From the NCBI GenBank assembly GCA_022575985.1, contig JAKSXM010000272.1, forward strand, positions 3,658,001 to 3,722,000: a DNA stretch of 64,000 nt, in the 5' to 3' direction. Positions 55,537 through 64,000 of this stretch are shown here, piece by piece (position 1 is the stretch's first letter; every line of letters starts with the position of its first letter). The DNA is from Anagrus nilaparvatae. Lineage: Eukaryota > Arthropoda > Insecta > Hymenoptera > Mymaridae. The position numbers and the translations under genes were made by a program. The notes beneath the pieces were generated by a model. That model was not told the DNA's origin and did not search any database. It was given only the letters and a program-made list of their open reading frames with translations.

Positions 55537-55907
55537 GGCCAACACACCGACTTTATTTTGACATTTTCTTCGATTCGAGAGGGCAGCTCTTCGACCTAGT
55601 GCCAATTTTAATTATAAATTTTAATTTTTTTATCATTCGTTATATTTTAATAATTAATTAAATGAAATTATTGGTCTTTACGAACAAATGATGTTAAATA
55701 ATTTTTAATTTTTACTACTAAACGTGGTATACATTTAAATACTCAACGTAGTAAATATAAAATATTTTTGTAGAAAATTATTGAAAATTTTTTTATCAAT
55801 TTTCAATAATTTTTTTGGGTCAAAATATTGTGTAATGATATTATAAACACAAATAAATTGAAAAAAAGTGGTATTAATAAATATTTCTCAAATCGAAAAA
55901 AATGCCA

Positions 55908-55983
55908 GAGCCGGTGGGACTCGAACCCACGATTCTTTCATATCTAGTCAAATCGCTTTTAGCCAACTAAGCTACGGCGTCCG
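55908..55983 (-). tRNA. tRNA-like unit 2
   Basis: As unit 1, but the anticodon stem is weakened (TTTGA instead of TTTCA) and the acceptor side reads CGGCTC, pairing with GCCG. Confidence 0.4.
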
Positions 55984-56333
55984 GGCCAACACACCGACTT
56001 TATTTTGACATTTTCTTCGATTCGAGAGGGCAACTCTTCGACCTAGTGCCAAATTTAATTATAAATTTTAATTTTTTTATCGTTCGTTATATTTTAATAA
56101 TTAATTAAATGAAATTATTGGTCTTTACGAACAAATGATGTTAAATAATTTTTAATTTTTACTACTAAACGTGGTATACATTTAAATACTCAACGTAGTA
56201 AATATCAAATATTTTTGTAGAAAATTATTGAAAATTTTTTTATTAATTTTCAATAATTTTTTGCCCTCTGTTGCCCTCTCAGTTGCCCTCTCGAATCGAA
56301 GAAAATGTCAAAATCAAGTCGGTGTGTTGGCCC

Positions 56334-56398
56334 GGACGCCGTAGCTTAGTTGGCTAAAAGCGATTTCACTAGATATGAAAGAATCGTGGGTTCGAGTC
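56334..56398 (+). pseudogene. tRNA-like unit 3, 3'-truncated
   Basis: It is identical to its neighbours up to GGTTCGAGTC and then jumps straight to TTTTTTCGATTTGAG. The T-stem 3' half and acceptor 3' strand are deleted. Confidence 0.6.
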
Positions 56399-56763
56399 TT
56401 TTTTCGATTTGAGAAATATTTATTAATACCACTTTTTTTCAATTTATTTGTTTTTATAATATCATTACACAATATTTAGACCCAAAAAAATTATTGAAAT
56501 TGAAAAAAAAATTTTCAATAATTTTCTACAAAAATATTTGATATTTACTACGTTGAGTATTTAAATGTATACCACGTTTAGTAGTAAAAATTAAAAATTA
56601 TTTAACATCATTTGTTCGTAAAGACCAATAATTTCATTTAATTAATTATTAAAATATAACGAACGATAAAAAAATTAAAATTTATAATTAAAATTGGCAC
56701 TAGGTCGAAGAGTTGCCCTCTCGAATCGAAGAAAATGTCAAAATAAAGTCGGTGTGTTGGCCC

Positions 56764-56840
56764 GGACGCCGTAGCTTAGTTGGCTAAAAGCGATTTCACC
56801 AGATATGAAAGAATCGTGGGTTCGAGTCCCACCGGCTCTG
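56764..56840 (+). tRNA. tRNA-like unit 4
   Basis: A and B boxes are intact, with loop CCAGATA (position 33 changed from T to C), acceptor GCCG/CGGC core and terminator GCATTTTTTTCG. Confidence 0.45.
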
Positions 56841-57209
56841 GCATTTTTTTCGATTTGAGAAATATTTATTAATACCACTTTTTTTCAATTTATTTGTTTT
56901 TATAATATCATTACACAATATTTAGACCCAAAAAAATTATTGAAATTGAAAAAAAAATTTTCAATAATTTTCTACAAAAATATTTGATATTTACTACGTT
57001 GAGTATTTAAATGTATACCACGTTTAGTAGTAAAAATTAAAAATTATTTAACATCATTTGTTCGTAAAGACCAATAATTTCATTTAATTAATTATAAAAA
57101 TATAACGAACGATAAAAAAATTAAAATTTATAATTAAAATTGGCACTAGGTCGAAGAGTTGCCCTCTCGAATCGAAGAAAATGTCAAAATAAAGTCGGTG
57201 TGTTGGCCC

Positions 57210-57287
57210 GGACGCCGTAGCTTAGTTGGCTAAAAGCGATTTCACCAGATATGAAAGAATCGTGGGTTCGAGTCCCACCGGCTCTGG
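57210..57287 (+). tRNA. tRNA-like unit 5
   Basis: Identical to unit 4 over the tRNA-like part. Confidence 0.45.
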
Positions 57288-57655
57288 CATTTTTTTCGAT
57301 TTGAGAAATATTTATTAATACCACTTTTTTTCAATTTATTTGTTTTTATAATATCATTACACAATATTTAGACCCAAAAAAATTATTGAAATTGAAAAAA
57401 AAATTTTCAATAATTTTCTACAAAAATATTTGATATTTACTACGTTGAGTATTTAAATGTATACCACGTTTAGTAGTAAAAATTAAAAATTATTTAACAT
57501 CATTTGTTCGTAAAGACCAATAATTTCATTTAATTAATTATTAAAATATAACGAACGATAAAAAAATTAAAATTTATAATTAAAATTGGCACTAGGTCGA
57601 AGAGTTGCCCTCTCGAATCGAAGAAAATGTCAAAATAAAGTCGGTGTGTTGGCCC

Positions 57656-57733
57656 GGACGCCGTAGCTTAGTTGGCTAAAAGCGATTTCACCAGATATGA
57701 AAGAATCGTGGGTTCGAGTCCCACCGGCTCTGG
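57656..57733 (+). tRNA. tRNA-like unit 6
   Basis: Identical to unit 4 over the tRNA-like part. Confidence 0.45.
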
Positions 57734-58101
57734 CATTTTTTTCGATTTGAGAAATATTTATTAATACCACTTTTTTTCAATTTATTTGTGTTTATAATAT
57801 CATTACACAATATTTAGACCCAAAAAAATTATTGAAATTGAAAAAAAAATTTTCAATAATTTTATACAAAAATATTTGATATTTACTACGTTGAGAATTT
57901 AAATGTATACCACGTTTAGTAGTAAAAATTAAAAATTATTCAACATCATTTGTTCGTAAAGACCAAAAATTTCATTTAATTAATTATTAAAATATAACGA
58001 ACGATAAAAAAATTAAAATTTATAATTAAAATTGGCACTAGGTCGAAGAGTTGCCCTCTCGAATCGAAGAAAATGTCAAAATAAAGTCGGTGTGTTGGCC
58101 C

Positions 58102-58179
58102 GGACGCCGTAGCTTAGTTGGCTAAATGCGATTTCACCAGATATGAAAGAATCGTGGGTTCGAGTCCCACCGGCTCTGG
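58102..58179 (+). tRNA. tRNA-like unit 7
   Basis: As unit 4 with one change in the D-arm side (GGCTAAATGC instead of GGCTAAAAGC), which weakens the D stem. Confidence 0.4.
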
Positions 58180-58520
58180 CATTTTTTTCGATTTGAGAAA
58201 TATTTATTAATACCACTTTTTTCAATTTATTTGTGTTTATAATATCATTACACAATATTTAGACCCAAAAAAATTATTGAAAATTGATAAAAAAATTTTC
58301 AATAATTTTCTACAAAAATATTTGATCTTTACTACGTTGAGTATTTAAATGTATACCACGTTTAGTAGTAAAAATTAAAAATTATTTAACATCATTTATT
58401 CGTAAAGACCAATAATTTCATTTAATTAATTATTAAAATATAACGAACGATAAAAAAATTAAAATTTATAATTAAAATTGGCACTAGGTCGAAGAGTTGC
58501 CCTCTTTTCTCTCTTTTGTT

Positions 58521-58928
58521 TGTTTTTACAAAAAAGGAGTTTACTAAATTGCTATAATTTTAGATAAAAATCACCAAACTTCACCAAACAATAATAATTT
58601 TTTATCTTCTATCTTGTGTCCTGCCGACTTTTCCTTTTTTTGCATCTTCATCACATTTATTTTTGAAAAAAAAAAAAAAAAAAAAAATTTCTTTCTTTAC
58701 CACTTTTTATTTTATCAGACTTAATTTAAAGAAAATGTTTTTATTTTATGATGTTCACTAATGAAAAAAGAAAAATGCACGACTTATAAACTTTATATCT
58801 ATAGTCACGTGTTTGAAGCCGGCACAGTTTATGTATATATTACTTTTTAAATTTCTATTTATTTTCACTAAAATTTATTATTTATGTATATTTTCATTTT
58901 ATCACTTTTACAAGGGATGCCAGAAATG
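58521..58928. other. AT-rich stretch without recognised gene
   Basis: Only an A run at 58668-58687 stands out. Confidence 0.45.
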
Positions 58929-59092
58929 TTAATAAAGAAGGTGGTTTAAATAAAAAGCGTGATTATATTATATTTATTATGAGATTGACCGAAGGTCAGT
59001 GTCTACAGCGGGAGCTCTAGCGACACACTAAAGCCCGCATTCTTTGAGGTGCGCACTCATTCCATTACACGCTTACACACACAATTGAGTAA
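58929..59092 (+). repeat. Dispersed repeat D, copy 2
   Basis: Direct partner of 50158-50350, sharing both ends and the GC-rich middle CAGCGGGAGCTCTAGCGACA. Confidence 0.85.
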
Positions 59093-60589
59093 GAAGCAAA
59101 TAAACTTAAAAAATTATTAATATTATATTGATTTATTCTTTGGAATAATTAAATGAACTCTTCCTAAACTGAAAATTATTAGTATTTCATTCACAGTCTT
59201 CACTCTTCCTGTAGTATTTGATAAGTCGAACTAGGATATCGGTATGAACTTATTATACGGATTGTATGAAAAATGCTACTTAGAATGATTTCTAATTTTG
59301 CAAGATGCTGTAATAAAAGTATTCCAAAGAATAAATCCTTTTGATATTCAAAATTATTTCAGTAGATATCCTTTTAGTATTTTATTATTTGTTTTTTCAA
59401 GCAAAAGTGATTTGTTCAAAACCTAAATAACTGAGTAGGAAGCAAATACACTTTAAAAATTCTTTTCAAAAAACGCCATTAAAATGTTACATTAATTGAT
59501 GGTTTTTGACGTAATTTAAATTCTGGTACATACTCAAACAAGGGTAATTAATCAAAAATTGTCCATGCATTAAAAATGTTCGGTATTGCGGAAGATTTAA
59601 GTATAGCTCCATAAGCAGATATAAATATAATTGTACAAAATTTTGGTGTTCAAATAAAACGAATTCTGCGTATTCAGTCAAAGTCAATTTTTTGGAGGTT
59701 TTACAGGAATATGATAATGACGACGAATTCAAGATCTATAACTCTAAAGGAGAAACGTGATCAGAACTTGTTCCTCGATTTATTCGTTTTTTGATTGGTA
59801 ACGTTGTTTTTGTCATGCGCAATAGAATATTTGTTTTGCACGTAGCAGGTGATGATGAATCCCGCGTTATTTAATTTTTTTATTATTTATCTTTTAAAAT
59901 ACTTAATTATTAATAAAATTTTTGGTATTTATAATGAAACATATTAAAATATGCTAATTATAGAAACATAATAATTATCTTATTTTATTATACAAAAATT
60001 TCGTCTTCAATTTTATCTTATTAATCGATTCATTTTTGCTCTGTTGTCTCAGCTGCGCACTGTATAAAAATTAAAAAAAAATTTTAAATATTAATTTTTA
60101 AATTCAAGATTATCAACTGTAAAAATAAGTATAAATTTTAATAAAAAATGTTTATACTATAATACAATATTACATATATAGATTCGACATATAATATGTG
60201 AAAATTAATTCGAGTATTTCGTCATTCTATTAAAAACTTTCGCTTTCCAAGATAAAAGAAAAATTTACTTCGAGGGATGAAAAGGGTTCTGGCTCAAGGT
60301 GCGTAGCACCTAGGGACAGTAATTAATATTTGCATTCAGTTACGATACATATTTTTTACTTAAAATAAATTTTGAAAATAAAATAATATTAGTTTTTATT
60401 TATGGTAATATATGAAAACTCAATGGAGTATTTTGTCATCCAATTGTGAAATTTCGCCGACCAGGATAAAAAAAAATTTATTTCAAAGCATATTGTACCG
60501 TTAGGTACAAATTGATTAAATATAAAATACCAAGAATTACGTCTAGACAGATTTATTAGAAATAAAATATTATGATATTATAATTAAAA
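59093..60589. other. AT-rich stretch with decayed repeats
   Basis: Two partial duplications are visible: AAGAAGCAAATA-type words near 59095 and 59440, and a block with GAGTATTTCGTCAT/GAGTATTTTGTCAT and AGGATAAAA near 60209 and 60424. The 81-codon minus-strand frame at 59487-59732 has no recognisable motif. Confidence 0.4.
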
Positions 60590-61106
60590 ATGTTTCATCA
60601 GCACCATCATTCCGAAAAACCGCACGTGCAAGAAAGTGCATAATAAGACCTCACACGAAGTACTCAAGGTGGGAATAAAGCCACCCCACCCAGACGCATG
60701 ACAAGCTAATAACCTATGATTGGAGGCATTGTTACTAAGGACACTAAATTTTTGCGTTAAGCCAATTACGCGCGGCTCTTTTCTCCTCTATTCCCTCAAG
60801 TGTAAGCTGTTAAAAGCTCTCGCAGAAGCTCCTGGCCGGCAGAGAACTTATACAGAATACCATGTAGTCCCATATACAGAACGAACTGGAATACAGAACT
60901 GACTGAAATAACTCTGGTTGTCTCTCTACCGCTAATTAAGAGATCTAAGCACGGCCAGCCATTTTATAAGTCAATAAATCAGCATTTTAATAACAAAAAG
61001 GACTTAGTTATTTGAATTACTGTCAACAGTAAATGAGTTTAACCAACAGGCTAAACCCGAATAAGTATATTTTCATTTATCTGTGTTTATCCACAACCAA
61101 ACACAA
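60590..61106 (+). repeat. Probable 5' LTR of a Ty3/gypsy element
   Basis: The segment starts near TGTTTCATCAGCACC, is richer in G+C than its surroundings and ends CAACCAAACACAACA. A leader-like GACGCTCCGGTGGAATAGGT follows, as a primer-binding site would, though the tRNA is not identified. A gypsy-type gag lies 1.8 kb downstream in the same orientation. The second LTR is outside the window, so limits are provisional. Confidence 0.35.
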
Positions 61107-61442
61107 CAAAATTCGACGCTCCGGTGGAATAGGTGTCAGGAATAGAGAATCAACAAAAAAAAAATTTTTTTCTGCAAGCTGCAAAGAGAACTTAATAAAT
61201 CAATAATTTTTCAAAAAAGAACATCCAGATAAATACCAAAAAATTAACATAGAAGGAAAGAACATCGTATACATTCAGGCGCCCAAAACTAAAGGATTTC
61301 TCCACTCTACGGGAAATTATTCTACAAGAACTAAAAAGGATCAAGACGCAGAACCAATGTCATTGGAGTTCAGTCAACAGGACAAGCGGTATTCAGAGAT
61401 CGAGAGAGTTAAGCAGTACCGAGGTCATCCAAACGACAGAAA

Positions 61443-61477
61443 ATGTTAGGAAAGTGGATTTTCATCGTTGCAGTACT
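61443..61477 (+). CDS. Possible short signal-peptide exon in the gypsy leader
   Basis: An ATG opens 11 codons of hydrophobic character (W-I-F-I-V-A-V) and runs into a GTGAGTAC donor-like site. Errantivirus-like elements make a spliced env RNA from a donor near the 5' end, so this could be its first exon, or it could be chance. No acceptor or env lies within the window. Confidence 0.25.
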
Positions 61478-61975
61478 GTGAGTACATTTTAGTTAAATTT
61501 TTTTTTTAAACATTCGAGACAATAAACATTTCGATGTGACTTTACAAATCAGAATATTTTACTATCAATACACTTGTGTACTTAATTACGAAAAATACTT
61601 CTAATATATACATCTACAAAAAACTTCTGATATACACATAATACATTTGCCTTTGAAATTACACAAAATATTTTAGTAATACCTTTTCTGAATTGATTCA
61701 ACCTAGCAGTATACGATCTTTTGATAATTCATAATAATTCTATTTTAACAAGGTTTAATTCCCAAAAAAAATATTAAATAATAAGAATTAAAAAAAACAT
61801 TAACACCTAAAACTAGGCAAACATTCATATATTCCATAACCCCTTGGATATAGATAGCACGTAAGCAGCGTAGATTTTGTGCAACGAGAACTTGAATTTT
61901 GTAAAATCTTACCAAACCAACTACGCACCCGCAAAAAGCGTTTAGCATTAAACGAAGTTACATTTAACAAAATAT

Positions 61976-62606
61976 AAATTGAAAGATATTAATATTGGTC
62001 AATATGGAACATAAAAATAACAATAGAATTATTGCTTTATATAAAATTGATGGAAAATTATTTGTCAGTCTTATTACTGACCTAAAAGAATTTAAATGGT
62101 TTATTTCGGTTTTTAATTTTTTGGCATTGGGTCTAAAATATGCCAAGAATTACAGTTTTGTTCGTCTATTATATATATACTACTTTGTGTATAGTAAAAT
62201 AGTCATACTTTTTCAGTAATTAAACTGTTGTTCGACTAACTATACATAAATATAAGTATATATATTGTGTTGTACTACCTAAACACCGATGAACATATAC
62301 TGTAATTTCTCTCGAAAGAGAAATGATATACTAATGGTATATAAATGAGAATCATGAAAAGTTTAACATCTTGGTTTATCTAAAGAAGTATAGTAGTATA
62401 CTTTAATGAGGATGGCTCGTACTACTATACAGAGCCGAAATAAACCATTTAAATTCTTTTAGGTCAGTAATAAGACTGACAAATAATTTTCCATCAATTT
62501 TATATAAAGCAATAATTCTATTGTTATTTTTATGTTCCATATTGACCAATATTAATATCTTTCAATTTAAATTAATGAAAGGAACGAATTAATAAAATAT
62601 TATATT
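61976..62606. mobile_element. Foldback insertion in the gypsy 5' region
   Basis: Arms 61976-62115 and 62434-62580 are near-identical inverted copies (GAAAGATATTAATATTGGTC, TGATGGAAAATTATTTGTC, ATTTAAATGGTTTATTTCGG) around a ~320-bp loop. TTTAACAAAATATA flanks both sides (about 61962-61975 and 62607-62620) and looks like a 13-14-bp target duplication. The 74- and 60-codon frames are readings of the arms. Confidence 0.65.
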
Positions 62607-62899
62607 TTAACAAAATATATAGAGCATTCTATAAAATTGAACTTTCACGTTTTTCTTTTTGGTAATATAAAAAAATATAAATGTTAATTAACAACAATAA
62701 TTATTTAATTTTTAATAAATAAAAATATAATAATATAAATAATACTAAGATAATTTCGGAATAGTTAGATTAATAACTTTGATAATTTTTTTTTAATTTT
62801 TAATTAAAAATCTTTTTTGCTTGCTTGCATTAAGGGGGGAAGGCTATGAAATGCTATATTTTTTTAAATAGGATTTTTATTATGAAGGAGTTGAAATAA

Positions 62900-64000
62900 A
62901 TGAATAAAATTTTAGGAGAATATTGTTTATATTGTTTATTTATGAGACAAGGGGAAAAAGAGTACCAAAAAACAAGAACAAAACAAGAATCGTTAGAGTG
63001 TTTCCTATACGGATTAAGGGATCCGCCGGAATATAGAGTATTGACAAAAAACCGACTACGTTACGAGAAGCTGCAAATACAGCAGTAAATTTGGAAGGCA
63101 GGAGTAAGGTACTCCAAAGACACGAAAATTGCGCCCCAAAACCTGATAAAAATATTGCGACCTTATACAGTGTGGACCCACAAACTAGAAACAAGAGTTG
63201 TAAAAATTTCGATTCGGATCTAAATAACTTTCAAAACACCGATTTAGGAAACCTTTGGGCTCTTTTAGCCTCAGCTACAGCAAATGTTAAGACCGCAACC
63301 GCAGCAAAAATAGAATGCGTTATCTGCCAAGGAAGTCATCAAGTTCAAAGTTATCAAAAATTATTTAAAGCGATCGAATCAGGAGATATTCCAACGGAAG
63401 AAAAAATGCAAGAAATGAAAAATCAAACAAATCAAAATTATCAAACTTATCCGTACCCGTTTTGGTCAAATTATTAAAACAATTCGAACCAAGGATTTAT
63501 CGCGCCGCGAAATAATTATAATCCGCAAAATCGTTTTTCGGGTTTTAATTGTCATAGAAATTTTATAACCAAACAAATTTTAACAGTAGATTCAGAAATT
63601 TTGGCGGTCAAAGAAATAACAATTTTCGTGGACTTTCGAAACAATAGTTTTGTAAATAATCGAAACCCTGACTTCAACAGACAAAATTTTAATCGTTTTA
63701 ATAATCAGAATCAAAACTTAAGTTCGAACCAAAACGGTTTCCGTGAAAGAAACACAAACAATTTTAATCGAAATAACAATAATAATTTCCCAAGCAATGA
63801 AAATAGAATAAATTATAATAACAACGATAATTTGAACAGAAATAGCATGCCACCTAATAACAATAATGGTAACTTTACAAATGCAAATAATTTTCCGAGA
63901 GAAAATCAGCCAAGATATAACAATACTAACCAAGAAAGAAACATAAGCAACGGAGATTGGAATAGCAATAACTACATGAGAAATGAAATTTATAATGATC
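62900..64000 (+). pseudogene. Ty3/gypsy Gag, frameshifted, continues past the window
   Basis: The first part (62900-63088) encodes a capsid-like stretch with Q-E-S-L-E-C-F-L-Y-G-L-R-D-P. A frameshift near 63089 moves reading to 63091-63477, with a partial zinc-knuckle-like C-V-I-C-Q-G-S-H. After a TAA at 63475 the sequence continues as a long asparagine-rich region to the window end (repeated N-F-N-R, N-N-N-N), typical of insect gypsy Gag tails. The usual N-terminal capsid half is missing or displaced by the foldback upstream. Confidence 0.6.

Larger units (their letters stand above)
55108..58520. repeat. Inverted tandem array of tRNA-like units, unit ~442 bp
   Basis: Seven units, each a ~76-bp tRNA-like sequence plus ~365 bp of AT-rich spacer, lie head to head: two on the minus strand, then five on the plus strand. 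The switch is near 56260, where GTTGCCCTCT is repeated three times. Outer ends AAACAAAAGAGAGAAAAGAGG and the inverse are identical, so the whole array is framed by inverted repeats. Spacers share GCACTAGGTCGAAGAGTTGC, ACGTGGTATACATTTAAATA and CTTTACGAACAAATGATG at very high identity. Confidence 0.9.

Noticed and set aside
55461..58179. A functional tRNA-Ser(AGA) gene cluster
   Set aside because: The acceptor stem pairs at only four or five of seven positions, the serine-type long variable arm is absent and position 33 is C in most units. Kept as tRNA-like only.
50158..59092. A pair of LTRs of one element
   Set aside because: No polypurine tract before the second copy, no matching target duplication (GTATT versus ATTGA) and no retrotransposon genes in the correct layout between them.

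Overview
The window is AT-rich eukaryotic DNA, most likely from an insect and plausibly a hymenopteran. The evidence is a BEL/Pao element with a DUF1759-type Gag, two R1-clade retrotransposons, an arthropod-type Mutator-like transposase, short introns with GTAAGT donors, and dense foldback transposons. No species can be named from the sequence. Nothing bacterial (operons, Shine-Dalgarno sites, CRISPR) is present. Almost all of the window is transposable elements, their nested remains, and satellite or minisatellite arrays.

Layout, left to right. 1-9.6 kb: dispersed unclassified repeats and a decayed BEL/Pao element (1013-6833) inserted in one of them. 9.7-11.5 kb: a satellite with a three-monomer higher-order unit of about 470 bp. 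12.3-17.8 kb: two near-identical 0.7 kb repeats flank the most convincing host-like gene, a small secreted two-cysteine peptide on the minus strand (exons 16382-16424 and 16249-16308). A decayed 118-bp tandem repeat occupies its presumed second intron. 18.0-21.7 kb: two large palindromic elements and one minisatellite-bearing element.

21.7-40.1 kb is one nested stack. A Mutator-like transposase pseudogene is split into pieces at 21690-22030, 38285-38389 and 39546-40126. Between the first two pieces lie an R1-type retrotransposon (minus strand), a piece of the satellite, a 4.4 kb almost perfect palindrome with TA target duplication (itself carrying a smaller MITE), and a 7.4 kb LTR element with identical LTRs and no coding capacity. 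A 1.15 kb hAT-like palindrome separates the last two pieces.

40-50 kb: smaller foldbacks, a second minisatellite-bearing element, a non-LTR retrotransposon remnant, a Ty3/gypsy protease remnant, a second copy of the giant-palindrome family, and one unassigned candidate exon. 51.2-54.2 kb: a 5'-truncated, fairly fresh R1-type copy with a 15-bp target duplication. 55.1-58.5 kb: a head-to-head tandem array of seven tRNA-like units with Pol III A and B boxes, framed by inverted repeats. 60.6-64 kb: a probable Ty3/gypsy LTR, leader and broken gag running off the window.

There are no pathways linking these genes. The relationships are insertional, and insertion order can be read from interruptions and target duplications. 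The most unusual items are the giant palindrome family, the inverted tRNA-like array, the coding-free LTR element with a possible intron-like layout, the family of elements bounded by CATGGAACATGTT that carries different minisatellites in each copy, and the small secreted peptide gene.
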